Below are positions 32,922 through 41,685 of a DNA stretch of 64,000 nucleotides, piece after piece; within the stretch, counting starts at the first letter, position 1, and each line of letters opens with the position of its first letter. Source of the stretch: Tumebacillus lacus (lineage in GTDB: Bacteria > Bacillota > Bacilli > Tumebacillales > Tumebacillaceae). Location: positions 1-64,000 of the forward strand of contig NZ_JAPMLT010000016.1 in NCBI RefSeq assembly GCF_026410385.1. The letters run 5' to 3'. The position numbers and the translations under genes were made by a program. Below the pieces are notes generated by a model. The model was not told the origin of the DNA. It saw only the letters and a program-made list of their open reading frames with translations, and did no database searches.

Positions 32922-34052
32922 ATGCTCGAAAACACACGCCATACGGAGACCTTGATCGTCGGCGGCGGCATTATCGGTTGCGCGATCGCCTATGAACTGG
33001 CGAAGAGCGGCCGGCAGACGCTGGTGATTGAAAAGCACACGCTCGGCTCGCAATCGACGCGAGCGGGAGCCGGGATGCTCGGTGCACAGGTGGAGATGCA
33101 TGCGCCAGGTCCGATGTACGATCTCGGGGTGCAAAGCCGCGCTCTGTTCCCCGCCTTGCGGGAGGAATTAATCGAGCTCTCCGGTATCGACATGGAGTTG
33201 CAGACGCCCGGTATTTTTCGTGTCGCCGTCGATGAATCGGATCGCCTTGACCTGCTGGAACGGCAACGGTGGCAGACGGAGCACGGGCAGCGCGCGATCT
33301 GGTTTGAAGACGAAGACCTGCGCCGGGAACTGGGCGATCTCGTCTCCACCGGGCACGGCGCACTGTACCTCCCCGACGACCATCAGGTGCGCAATCCGCA
33401 GTTCCTGCTCGCGCTGGCCGCTTCAGCGAAACGACTCGGGACGCAGTATCTGGAGCACACGGCGATGACCGGGTTTCTGTTGGAGCGCGGGTCGGTCGTC
33501 GGCGTCAAAACGTTGGACGGCGACATTCGTGCCGATCAGGTGGTTCTCGCCACCGGCGCGTGGACGGGACTGCTCGCCAACCAACTCGAATTGGACCTGC
33601 CGATCTACCCGGTCAAAGGCCAGTCGTTTCTGCTCGACGCCTATGGACCGCCGACGCCGTTCACGATCTACACCCACGGCTGCTACATCCTGCCCAAGCG
33701 CAACGGTCAGATCTACGTGGGCGCGACGGAAGAGCAGGCCGGATTTGACCGTCGCCCGGTGTTGCGCTCGCTGGCGTCGCTCTCTTCACGAGCGGTGGAA
33801 CTGATGCCGTCGCTTGGCGGACTTCCTTTTGCGGAGCCGCTGGCCGGCCTTCGTCCAGGCTCGGCTGACGGACTGCCCTTCCTCGGCAAGGTCGAGGGAC
33901 TCGGCGGCCTCTTCGTCGCATCGGGACATTTCCGAAATGGCGTGCTGCTCTCGGCGATCACCGGCAAGGTGATGGCCGAGTTGATGAATGGTCAGGAACT
34001 GTCTGTCGATCTGACCCCGTTCGCCGTAGAGCGGAAAATACGTATTTCCTAG
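32922..34052 (+). CDS. thiO: Glycine oxidase ThiO
   Basis: A 376-residue FAD-dependent oxidoreductase of the DadA/DAO family that oxidises glycine to dehydroglycine for thiazole synthesis. It has the Rossmann motif VGGGIIGCAIAYEL near residues 13-26, STRAGAGMLG near 45 and the C-terminal ASGHFRNGVLLS. The start is the ATG at 32922, preceded by AAAGGGG; an upstream reading overlaps tenI. thiS, thiG and thiF, which normally follow, are absent: the unit ends at the terminator at 34068. Confidence 0.87.
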   Translation: MLENTRHTETLIVGGGIIGCAIAYELAKSGRQTLVIEKHTLGSQSTRAGAGMLGAQVEMHAPGPMYDLGVQSRALFPALREELIELSGIDMELQTPGIFRVAVDESDRLDLLERQRWQTEHGQRAIWFEDEDLRRELGDLVSTGHGALYLPDDHQVRNPQFLLALAASAKRLGTQYLEHTAMTGFLLERGSVVGVKTLDGDIRADQVVLATGAWTGLLANQLELDLPIYPVKGQSFLLDAYGPPTPFTIYTHGCYILPKRNGQIYVGATEEQAGFDRRPVLRSLASLSSRAVELMPSLGGLPFAEPLAGLRPGSADGLPFLGKVEGLGGLFVASGHFRNGVLLSAITGKVMAELMNGQELSVDLTPFAVERKIRIS

Positions 34053-34067
34053 AGACGAGTCATAAAA

Positions 34068-34112
34068 AGAAAAGCACATCTCTTCCGTCACCGGAAAAGA
34101 TGTGCTTTTTTT
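34068..34112. terminator. Bidirectional terminator between thiO and cshA
   Basis: Long stem AAAGCACATCT / AGATGTGCTTT with an inner TTCCG/CGGAA extension and T-tracts on both sides. Confidence 0.85.
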
Positions 34113-34124
34113 GATGCGCCGCTC

Positions 34125-35858
34125 CTAGAAGCGGGTGCGACGACGGCCTGCGCCTTCGCGGTTTTCGCGACCTTCGCGGTTTTCACCGCGTTCGCCGGAT
34201 GCACGACGTTCGCCGTAGCCACCGCCGCCTTCACGCTTTTGGTAGCCGCCTTCACGACGCTCGCCGTAGCTGCCGCCTTCGCGACGCTCGCCATAGCCGC
34301 CGCCGGTAGCGCCGCTGCGGTTGCCGTAGCCGCCGCCACCGCTGCGGTTGCCGTAACCGCCGCCACCGCTGCGGTTGCCGTAACCGCCGCCACCGCCACG
34401 GTTGCCGTACCCACCGCCGCCGCCACGGTTGCCATAACCACCACCGCCGGTACGCTGGCCATACCCGCCACGGTTGCCGCCGCCTTCGCGACGACGTTGC
34501 TCTGCTTGTTCACGAGCGCGTTTCGAGAAGTCGATGACTTCGTCGAGGCTCTTGTCGATGGAGGTGAGGTCGTTTTCGCCGACCATGTCGTCGCCGATCA
34601 CTTTCAGCGCCGCTGCTACGACCTGCACGGAGTCGTGCTGGTTGAGCAGTTCGGTCGCCCACTCTTCATATTGAGAGGAGATGTCGTCCATGTTGTTCAG
34701 GATCTTCTCCAGGATGCGCGATTGTTGACGAGCTTTCAGTTCTGCCAGCGTCGGCAGCAGCGATTTGTGGATGCGCTTGCCGATGGAAGACTCGATCATG
34801 CGCAGCAGTTTGAACTCGCGCGGGGTCATCAAGGTCAGCGCCTTGCCCTCGCGACCTGCGCGGCCGGTCCGGCCGATGCGGTGAACGTAGGAGTCCACGT
34901 CCTGCGGGATGTCGTAGTTGATGACGTGCGTGACGCCTTCCACGTCGAGACCGCGCGCCGCCACGTCGGTCGCGATCAGCAGGTCGATGGTGCCTTGACG
35001 GAACTGGTGCATAACATGGTCGCGCTCGCGCTGCGTCATGTCACCATGCAGGCCGCTCGCGAGGTAACCGCGTGCTTGCAGGAGCTTTTGCAGTTCGTCG
35101 ACGCCTTTTTTGGTGCGGCAGAAGATCACGCCGAGCTCCGGGGATTCCACGTCGAGCAGACGGGTCACCGCGTCGATCTTGTTTTTCTCCGCTACTTCAT
35201 AGTAGATCTGCGCGATCTTCGGAGCGGTCACGCCTTGCGGTTGGATCTTGACGATCTGCGGGTTGTTCATGAAACGCTCTGCCAGACGGCGGATCGGGTC
35301 GGGCATCGTCGCCGAGAACAGCAGCGTTTGACGCTCGGTCGGCACTTCTGCGAGGATCGCTTCGATGTCCTCGAGGAAGCCCATGTCGAGCATTTCGTCC
35401 GCTTCGTCCAAGATGACCGTCGTGACTTCGCTCAGTTTGATCGTCTTGCGGCGGATGTGGTCGAGCATGCGGCCCGGCGTACCGATGATGATGTGCGGGT
35501 TGCGCTTGAGCGCCTTGATCTGACGGTCGATCGGTTGACCGCCGTAGACCGGGAGCACGCTCGCTCTCGAGTATTTGCCGAGCTTGCCGGTCTCGTCTGC
35601 CACCTGGATCGCCAGTTCGCGGGTCGGTGCCAGCACGAGCACTTGGATTGCGTTGCGTTCGCGGTCGATGCGGCCGAGGGTCGGGATGATGAACGCTGCC
35701 GTCTTCCCGGTACCCGTTTGCGCTTGACCGATTACGTCGGTGCCGCTTTGTGCCAGCGGGATCGTCTCGGCCTGAATGGGCGTCGCTTCCTCAAAGCCCA
35801 TCTCTTCGAGAGATTTCAAAATGTCTTCACGTACGTTTAATTCTTGGAAAGTTGCCAT
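34125..35858 (-). CDS. cshA: DEAD-box RNA helicase, CshA-like, with Gly-Tyr-Arg repeat tail
   Basis: A 577-residue ATP-dependent RNA helicase of cold adaptation and mRNA decay. Q motif, AQTGTGKT, PTRELA, GTPGRM, DEAD, SAT, and HRIGRTGR are all intact. Residues ~455-577 are a low-complexity tail built from GGGGYGNR repeats followed by GERREGG repeats, an RNA-binding RGG-like domain longer than in B. subtilis CshA. CAGGAGG precedes the ATG. The leader has a short hairpin (AGAACC/GGTTCT, 35884-35899). Confidence 0.92.
   Translation of the reverse strand: MATFQELNVREDILKSLEEMGFEEATPIQAETIPLAQSGTDVIGQAQTGTGKTAAFIIPTLGRIDRERNAIQVLVLAPTRELAIQVADETGKLGKYSRASVLPVYGGQPIDRQIKALKRNPHIIIGTPGRMLDHIRRKTIKLSEVTTVILDEADEMLDMGFLEDIEAILAEVPTERQTLLFSATMPDPIRRLAERFMNNPQIVKIQPQGVTAPKIAQIYYEVAEKNKIDAVTRLLDVESPELGVIFCRTKKGVDELQKLLQARGYLASGLHGDMTQRERDHVMHQFRQGTIDLLIATDVAARGLDVEGVTHVINYDIPQDVDSYVHRIGRTGRAGREGKALTLMTPREFKLLRMIESSIGKRIHKSLLPTLAELKARQQSRILEKILNNMDDISSQYEEWATELLNQHDSVQVVAAALKVIGDDMVGENDLTSIDKSLDEVIDFSKRAREQAEQRRREGGGNRGGYGQRTGGGGYGNRGGGGGYGNRGGGGGYGNRSGGGGYGNRSGGGGYGNRSGATGGGYGERREGGSYGERREGGYQKREGGGGYGERRASGERGENREGRENREGAGRRRTRF
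34310..34480 (-). repeat. Tandem repeats encoding the glycine-rich helicase tail
   Basis: About six ~30-base near-identical units encode GGGGYGNRxG. The purine/pyrimidine-skewed DNA repeat could vary in copy number between strains. Confidence 0.8.
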
Positions 35859-36018
35859 CGATTGTATTCCTCCTGTATTTCGAAGAACCTCTTGGTTCTA
35901 ATGTGCCCCGTTTTGCACGACTTACAAACAAAATATCAGAGACCACCGGTCCTTCTTGAGTTCCAAAATACTATATTACTACAAAAACAAGGTGAAAGCG
36001 AACATTTTTTCCACTTAT

Positions 36019-36047
36019 TTGTTCCGAGGTCTAAGGCACATTATACA
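36019..36047 (+). promoter_or_regulatory. Promoter of the cotF-like pair
   Basis: TTGTTC (36019-36024), 17 bases, TATACA (36042-36047). This looks like a vegetative promoter; a sporulation sigma factor could recognise another site I did not identify. Confidence 0.4.
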
Positions 36048-36094
36048 ATGGCACCAAAATCATCAGTGCCAACCTGAACAAAGGAGTGATCGAA

Positions 36095-36511
36095 ATGCCT
36101 CAAAACAAACACGACCAACAACATCGGATGTCCGGGTACGGGGGCTGGCATCCGGAGCATATGCAGCAATCCCCTTACCAAGCGCAGATGACCTACAAAA
36201 TGGGTGAAACCCAGTATGGCTATCACCCGCATCATCAGCAACAAAGCCAGCAGCCGCAAAGCCAGCAACAACAGATGAAACAGCAGATCCGCCAGCAGTA
36301 CCAAGGTCAGTATGCACAGCTATCCACCAAAGATTTCAATTACCTCAAAGATCATCTCTCCTGGGAACTGCTGGCCATGAAAAAATGCGCCCACTACGCC
36401 GCTGAGTGCCAAGATCCGCAGACCGCTCAGCTCATCAACCAAGTGGGGATGATGCACGAGCGCCATTACAACTCGCTTTTGCAGTACTTCAACCCGCAGT
36501 CCGTTCAATAA
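36095..36511 (+). CDS. Spore coat protein, CotF family
   Basis: A 138-residue protein. The first ~70 residues are rich in His, Gln, Tyr and Met (low complexity), and the last ~65 form the four-helix CotF domain (ELLAMKKCAHYAAECQDP .. MMHERHYNSLLQYF). It is likely deposited in the spore coat. The ATG at 36095 follows AAAGGAG by eight bases; a GTG nine bases earlier overlaps the site. The second CotF-like gene follows after 27 bases. Confidence 0.8.
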   Translation: MPQNKHDQQHRMSGYGGWHPEHMQQSPYQAQMTYKMGETQYGYHPHHQQQSQQPQSQQQQMKQQIRQQYQGQYAQLSTKDFNYLKDHLSWELLAMKKCAHYAAECQDPQTAQLINQVGMMHERHYNSLLQYFNPQSVQ

Positions 36512-36538
36512 TCTGAAATCTGAATCGGAGGTGCCCCC

Positions 36539-36895
36539 ATGCAACAACTGCCGACCAACACCAAGGAACACATCATGATGACACAACAAAAGCCGGGCCT
36601 GTTGCCGAAAGTCAAGGGACCTGAGATGAACGACCGCGACCGGCTCAACGACGTGCTCGCCACCGAAAAATACCTCACCCACGGCTACAACATCTCCTGC
36701 TATGAGATGTCGCACCGCGAGCTGCACGACACGGTGCTTCGGATCCTCAATGAAACCCACGAAGCACACCGCGTCTGCTTCGAACAGATGTTCAACAACG
36801 GCTGGTACAAGCTCCCGCAAGAGGAACTGAGCGAGGTGGCTTTGGCCTACCAGCAGTTCCAAAACTATCAGGGCCAATTCCCTTATCCGCAGTAG
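36539..36895 (+). CDS. Spore coat protein, CotF family
   Basis: A 118-residue helical protein with the CotF core (VLATEKYLTHGYNISCYEM .. LNETHEAHRVCFEQM). It lacks the His/Gln-rich head of its upstream partner. CGGAGGTG precedes the ATG. The two CotF proteins are probably co-expressed in the mother cell. Confidence 0.82.
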   Translation: MQQLPTNTKEHIMMTQQKPGLLPKVKGPEMNDRDRLNDVLATEKYLTHGYNISCYEMSHRELHDTVLRILNETHEAHRVCFEQMFNNGWYKLPQEELSEVALAYQQFQNYQGQFPYPQ

Positions 36896-36906
36896 TCACT
36901 TTCACG

Positions 36907-36943
36907 CAAAAGGCCCCCTGCAAAAGGGAGCCTTTTGTTTTTT
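36907..36943. terminator. Terminator after the cotF-like pair
   Basis: CAAAAGGC / GCCTTTTG stem with T-tract, between convergent genes. Confidence 0.75.
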
Positions 36944-37676
36944 ATTTCAACATCTCGCGCAGTCGATCCGGGTGGTTGGTGATCACCGAATCGACACCGG
37001 CCGCCAGCACGAGCCGCATGTGGTCCGGCTCGTTCACCGTCCAGACGTTGATCTCCAATCCGTTCGCTTTTGCCGCAGCCACAACCTCCGGCTTGACCCC
37101 CGCAAACAGGGGATGCAACGCGGAAGCTCCGAGCTTTTTCGCATACTCGACCACATCGACGATGTAGCAGTCATAGAGCAGCCCGGTGCGGATGTCGGGC
37201 GCCAGTTGGCGGAACCGCTGCATCGAGCCGTGGTGGAACGACGACACGATCACGTTTTGCTCCACGCCGTACCGGCGCACCAGCTCGATCGTCTTCTCTT
37301 CCAGACCCGGCATGTCGAAGTACGAATTTTTCAGCTCGATGTTCAAAAACATCCGCTCGCCAAACGCGGCGATCACCTCTTCAAGCGTCGGGATCGTCTC
37401 GCCGGCAAACTCCGGGCCAAACGACGACCCGGCATCCAAGCGGCGCACTTCCTCAAACGTGTGCTGAAACACCCAGCCTTTCCCGTTCGTCGTGCGGTCC
37501 AGCCACTCGTCGTGAATTACCACCGCCACGCCGTCACGCGTCACCTGCACATCAAATTCAAACCCGTCCGCCCCCAGTTGTTCGGCCAGTCGAAACGCGG
37601 CCATCGTGTTTTCCGGAGCCAGAGCGGACGCACCCCGATGTGCCAGATTGCGAGGCTTGCTACGTGCATGTACCAT
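36942..37676 (-). CDS. Glycerophosphodiester phosphodiesterase
   Basis: A ~244-residue cytoplasmic TIM-barrel enzyme that hydrolyses glycerophosphodiesters to glycerol 3-phosphate and an alcohol. The catalytic HRGASALAPENT, the DVQVTRDG metal-binding stretch and HDEWLDRTT are present, and INVWTVNEPD marks the C-terminal half. No signal peptide. The start is uncertain: ATG codons at 37676 and 37691 are in frame and neither has a strong binding site; the reading from 37730 is unlikely. Confidence 0.85.
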   Translation of the reverse strand: MVHARSKPRNLAHRGASALAPENTMAAFRLAEQLGADGFEFDVQVTRDGVAVVIHDEWLDRTTNGKGWVFQHTFEEVRRLDAGSSFGPEFAGETIPTLEEVIAAFGERMFLNIELKNSYFDMPGLEEKTIELVRRYGVEQNVIVSSFHHGSMQRFRQLAPDIRTGLLYDCYIVDVVEYAKKLGASALHPLFAGVKPEVVAAAKANGLEINVWTVNEPDHMRLVLAAGVDSVITNHPDRLREMLK

Positions 37677-37771
37677 ATGCGACCATCCCATCCTCATTTT
37701 GTGTTTAATCTCTATTATCCCCCACTCCAACCAAACTGCAAAATGAACTTTTCGTAAATTGTGTGAGGGTG

Positions 37772-37806
37772 TATAATGGGGGCATACTTTGACTAATGGA
37801 TTAGTC
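37772..37806 (+). promoter_or_regulatory. gntR promoter and palindromic operator
   Basis: TATAAT (37772-37777) is followed by the perfect inverted repeat GACTAAT-GG-ATTAGTC (37791-37806), which covers the expected start of transcription. GntR proteins bind such short palindromes, so autoregulation is likely. Confidence 0.6.
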
Positions 37807-37822
37807 CAATCGAGGTGAGCAC

Positions 37823-38785
37823 ATGCCTTTTCCGATCGTGCGGAAAAACGGGATTCCTCTCTACATACAGGTGAAGGAAGCTGTTCTGGCCGAGATCAAG
37901 GGTGGAGTTTGGAAAGCGGGCGACAAACTGCCGACCGAACGCGAACTGTCGGAAAAACTGAAAGTCAGTCGCAATACGGTCTCCCAAGCATATCAGGAGT
38001 TGGAGGCGGAAGGCGTCCTCTCTTCTGTGCAAGGGCGCGGCACGTTCGTCTGCGACCGTGATGATGCCGTACGGATCGAAAATCGCAAAGACTTGTTGCT
38101 CAAGATCATCGACGTCGCGATGGAAGAAGGCTTGCAACTGGGCTTCTCGCTGGAAGAGTTCGTGGAGCTGACGTCCATTCGGGCGCAGGAGAAGTTGGAT
38201 TTCCTGAGCCAAGTGCGCGTCTTGTTCATAGAATGCAACCGCGAGCAGGTCGATTATTTTGCCAAGCGCTTGCAATTCGACGCCGGCCTTTCCATCACAC
38301 CGCTGGTTTTGGAGGACTTCAAGCAAAATCGCGAGGAAATGATGCCGCTGGTGATCGCCGCTGACCTTGTCATTACGACATTCTTTCATTATGATGAAGT
38401 TAAGGAGCTGCTTGGCGTTCGAAAAAACGTCCTCGCCATCGCTCTGGACCCGCAGCTTGAGACGATCGTGCGCATCGCGCGCGTTCCGGCAGGCAGAAAA
38501 ATCGGCTTGGTGTGTAAATCAGACAATTTTGCGGGCAAAGTATTACTGGCGCTCAAAAACGCTGGTCTTGACGGCATCGACATCAAAACTTTTACGCTCA
38601 AGTCAGAAATTGACCTGGCCGAGGTGATCCCCCAACTGGATGTGATCATCGTCTCGCCGGGCCGTCGTCGTGAAGTGGAAAGTTTCACAAACCGCCGTCA
38701 GGAGATCATCGAGTTTGTTTACAAGCCGGATGTTGCATCGATAAATTTGCTGCGCGCCGCTTTGATCGATATACGACGCCAATAG
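37823..38785 (+). CDS. GntR family transcriptional regulator
   Basis: A 320-residue regulator. Residues 1-75 are a GntR winged helix (PLYIQVKEAVLAEI .. KLPTERELSEKLKVSRNTV .. GRGTFV). The remaining ~240 residues do not look like the usual UbiC-type effector domain; after a helical part (~85-130) the alternation of strands (VRVLFIECNREQ, KIGLVCKSDN, DVIIVSPGRRR) suggests a Rossmann-like effector domain seen in GntR proteins of Bacilli. It lies 64 bases upstream of the second korAB operon in the same direction and may control it. Confidence 0.82.
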   Translation: MPFPIVRKNGIPLYIQVKEAVLAEIKGGVWKAGDKLPTERELSEKLKVSRNTVSQAYQELEAEGVLSSVQGRGTFVCDRDDAVRIENRKDLLLKIIDVAMEEGLQLGFSLEEFVELTSIRAQEKLDFLSQVRVLFIECNREQVDYFAKRLQFDAGLSITPLVLEDFKQNREEMMPLVIAADLVITTFFHYDEVKELLGVRKNVLAIALDPQLETIVRIARVPAGRKIGLVCKSDNFAGKVLLALKNAGLDGIDIKTFTLKSEIDLAEVIPQLDVIIVSPGRRREVESFTNRRQEIIEFVYKPDVASINLLRAALIDIRRQ

Positions 38786-38849
38786 TGATTTTGACAGCGC
38801 ATTCGTTTGTAGAGTCATCACTTATGTGTCATGAGGAGTGGAATATCAG

Positions 38850-40580
38850 ATGTTAGAGCAACTTTCCTGGAAAGTTGGCGGCCAACAAGGTGAAGGTATC
38901 GATTCGACCGGTACGATCCTGGCTACCAGCCTGAACCGCCACGGGTACTTCATCTACGGGTACCGTCATTTCTCGTCCCGTATCAAGGGCGGTCACACCA
39001 ACTACAAGATTCGCATCGCGACCAAGGAACGCTTGGCGAACGCAGACTACCTCGACATCCTGATCGCTTTCGACCAGGAAACCATCGACTTCAACGCTCA
39101 TGAACTCCGTGAGAACGGCGTCCTGATCGCTGACTCCAAGTTCAACCCGGTGGCACCGGAAGGCCAAAAGATCCGCTTCTTCTCCGTGCCGCTCAGCAAA
39201 ATCGCAGAAGAAAACGGCTCCGCGATCATGCGCAACATGGTCGCTGTCGGCGCGACCGCAGAAGTTCTCGGCCTGACGCCGGAAACCTTCCTGTCCGTCC
39301 TGAACGACCGCTTCCTGCGCAAAGGCGAACAGGTCGTCCAAAACAACATGAACGCCCTGAAAGCGGGCGCACAATACATCAAAGACCAAGGTCTGGATCT
39401 CTCCGATCTGGCACTGGCACCGGGCGACGGCAAAGAACGCCTGTACCTGACCGGTAACGATGCATGCGGCATGGGCGCACTCGCTGCGGGCACCCGCGTC
39501 ATGCCGGCGTACCCGATCACCCCGGCTTCCGACATCATGGAATACCTGATCAAGTACCTGCCGAAGTTCGGCGGCCACGTGCTGCAAACCGAGGACGAGA
39601 TCGCTGCGGCTACCATGTCGATCGGCGCATCGTTCGGCGGCGCGCGCGTCTGCACCTCGACCTCCGGCCCGGGCCTGTCCCTGATGATGGAAGCGATCGG
39701 TCTCTCCGGCATCACCGAGACCCCGATCGTCATCTTCGACACCCAGCGTGGCGGTCCGTCGACCGGCATGCCGACCAAGCACGAACAATCGGACATGTAT
39801 GCGGCGCTGTGGGGCACCCACGGTGAGATCCCGAAGATCGTCGTCGCTCCGGCTACTGCCGAAGAGTGCTTCTACATGACCGTCGAAGCGTTCAACCACG
39901 CGGACAAATACCAAGTTCCGACCATCATCCTGACCGACCTCGCGCTGTCGATGGCCGACCAAACTGTCGAGCCGTTCGACTACTCCCGCATCTCGATCGA
40001 CCGCGGCAACGTGGCGACCGCAGAGCAAGCGGCAGCAACTCCGGAAGGCGAACTGTTCAAGCGTTATCAGTTCACCGAAGACGGCATCTCGCCGCGCGTC
40101 TTCCCGGGCGTCAAAGGCGGCATCCACCATGTCACCGGCGTTGAGCACACCGAAGTCGGCCGTCCGACCGAGGACACCGGCATCCGCAACAAGATGATGG
40201 ATAAGCGCCTTGGCAAGCTCGAAGGCGTCGAACTCCCGAACTCCTTCTCCTTCTCCGGTGATGAGGACTACGAACTGCTGATCGTCGGCGTCGGTTCCAC
40301 CTCCGGCCTGATCGACGAAGCGCTGGAACGCCTGCATGCAGAAGGCAAGAAAGTCGGCCACCTGCACATCAAGGCACTGAGCCCGTTCCCGATTAAATCG
40401 GTTCAATCTTTCGTAGACCGCGCGAAAAAGGTTCTCGTCGTCGAGAACAACGCAACCGGCCAGCTGAAGAACATCATGCGCTTCAACGGCATCAAAGGCG
40501 AGTTCATTTCTCAAGTGAAATACGACGGGAACCCGTATATCCCGTCTGAAATCCACACCTTCGCGAAGGAGCTGTTCTAA
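38850..40580 (+). CDS. korA: 2-oxoacid:ferredoxin oxidoreductase, alpha subunit with fused gamma domain (copy 2)
   Basis: A ~576-residue paralogue of the protein at 24837-26597 with the same gamma-alpha order (WKVGGQQGEGIDSTG, KGGHTNYKI, YPITPASDIM, TSTSGPGLSLM). Codons are strongly biased to C-ending forms, suggesting high expression. The start is the ATG at 38850 after GAGGAG; a GTG twelve bases earlier overlaps that site. Confidence 0.92.
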   Translation: MLEQLSWKVGGQQGEGIDSTGTILATSLNRHGYFIYGYRHFSSRIKGGHTNYKIRIATKERLANADYLDILIAFDQETIDFNAHELRENGVLIADSKFNPVAPEGQKIRFFSVPLSKIAEENGSAIMRNMVAVGATAEVLGLTPETFLSVLNDRFLRKGEQVVQNNMNALKAGAQYIKDQGLDLSDLALAPGDGKERLYLTGNDACGMGALAAGTRVMPAYPITPASDIMEYLIKYLPKFGGHVLQTEDEIAAATMSIGASFGGARVCTSTSGPGLSLMMEAIGLSGITETPIVIFDTQRGGPSTGMPTKHEQSDMYAALWGTHGEIPKIVVAPATAEECFYMTVEAFNHADKYQVPTIILTDLALSMADQTVEPFDYSRISIDRGNVATAEQAAATPEGELFKRYQFTEDGISPRVFPGVKGGIHHVTGVEHTEVGRPTEDTGIRNKMMDKRLGKLEGVELPNSFSFSGDEDYELLIVGVGSTSGLIDEALERLHAEGKKVGHLHIKALSPFPIKSVQSFVDRAKKVLVVENNATGQLKNIMRFNGIKGEFISQVKYDGNPYIPSEIHTFAKELF

Positions 40581-40582
40581 AC

Positions 40583-41452
40583 GTGGCAACCGTAAAAGAT
40601 TTCCGTAACAATGTCCGTCCGAACTGGTGCCCGGGCTGCGGTGACTTCTCCGTCCAAGCAGCGATCCAACGCGCACTGGCAGAAACCGGCAAAGAACCGG
40701 AAGAAACTGCTGTCATCTCCGGTATCGGCTGCTCCGGCCGTATCTCCGGCTACATCAACTCGTACGGCTTCCACACCATCCACGGCCGTTCCCTGCCGGT
40801 CGCTCAAGGCGTTAAGCTGGCAAACCGCGACCTGACTGTCATCGCTTCCGGCGGCGACGGCGACGGCTTCGGCATCGGGCTGCACCACTTCATGCATGCG
40901 GCTCGCCGCAACATGGACATCACCTACATCGTGATGGACAACAACATCTACGGTCTGACCAAGGGTCAAACCTCGCCGACCTCGGCGCACGGTTTCAAAA
41001 ACCCGAAGTCCACTCCGGAAGGCAACATCGAGAACGCTCTGACCCCGGCGCAAGTCGCTCTGGCTGCCGGCATCGGCTTCGTGGCGCAAGGCTTCTCTTC
41101 CGACATCAAGCAACTGGTCGACGTGATCAAAGCTGCGATCAACCACAAAGGTTTCTCGCTGGTCAACGTCTACTCCCCGTGCGTCACGTACAACAAAGTG
41201 AACACCTATGACTGGTACAAAGAAAACATCACCAACCTCGACACGATTGAAGGGTACGACACCTCCAACCGCATCCAGGCGATGTCGACCGTCATGGCTC
41301 ACCAAGGTCTCGTCACCGGTGTCATCTACCAAAACAACGAGATCAAGGCGTACGAAGACCTGATCCCGGGTTACAAAGAAGAGCCGATCGTCAACCAAGA
41401 CCTGGCCCTCTCCGAAGAAGACTTCGCGAAGCTCATCAAAGCATACGCGTAA
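40583..41452 (+). CDS. korB: 2-oxoacid:ferredoxin oxidoreductase, beta subunit (copy 2)
   Basis: A 289-residue ThDP subunit with NWCPGCGDF, GCSGR, GGDGDGFGIG and DNNIYGLT, pairing with the alpha subunit two bases upstream. The start is GTG. Its last three codons and 3' flank are tandemly duplicated in the following 49-base repeats, which recreate an AAAGCATA..CGTAA segment after the true stop. Confidence 0.92.
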   Translation: MATVKDFRNNVRPNWCPGCGDFSVQAAIQRALAETGKEPEETAVISGIGCSGRISGYINSYGFHTIHGRSLPVAQGVKLANRDLTVIASGGDGDGFGIGLHHFMHAARRNMDITYIVMDNNIYGLTKGQTSPTSAHGFKNPKSTPEGNIENALTPAQVALAAGIGFVAQGFSSDIKQLVDVIKAAINHKGFSLVNVYSPCVTYNKVNTYDWYKENITNLDTIEGYDTSNRIQAMSTVMAHQGLVTGVIYQNNEIKAYEDLIPGYKEEPIVNQDLALSEEDFAKLIKAYA

Positions 41453-41534
41453 GTCCCGTTTCAACCGCGATTGCGAGCTATGTTTCAAAGCATATTCGTA
41501 AATCGCTCTTCAATCGCGATTGCGAGCTATGTTT
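41437..41534 (+). repeat. 49-base tandem repeat spanning the korB stop
   Basis: Units 41437-41485 and 41486-41534 are each exactly 49 bases and nearly identical, especially the last 29 bases (TTCAAYCGCGATTGCGAGCT..). A third, degraded copy starts at 41535. The first unit includes the korB stop codon, so this is a duplication of the gene's tail and 3' flank. Confidence 0.85.
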
Positions 41535-41558
41535 CAATGAGCATTTGCATCTCTTCAA

Positions 41559-41588
41559 GCCCCTGCTGTTTCTGGCAGGGGTTTTTTC
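41559..41588 (+). terminator. Terminator of the second korAB operon
   Basis: CCCCTGC / GCAGGGG stem, 8-base loop, six T. Confidence 0.85.
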
Positions 41589-41685
41589 TTTTAGGCTTGT
41601 ATATATTTTCCCTCTCTTTCCCTGCACAAAAATTATATTCAATGATATGATTAGGTTTAGTTAACCATCTTTGGAGGGGTTCCCA

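Noticed and set aside
34088-34513. Ala/Val-rich 141-residue minus-strand frame
   Set aside because: It is the frame-shifted reading of the helicase repeat tail.
41460-41537. Possible two-repeat CRISPR (29-base repeats, 20-base spacer)
   Set aside because: The spacers are too short and themselves similar; the period is an exact 49-base tandem duplication that includes the korB stop. No cas genes.
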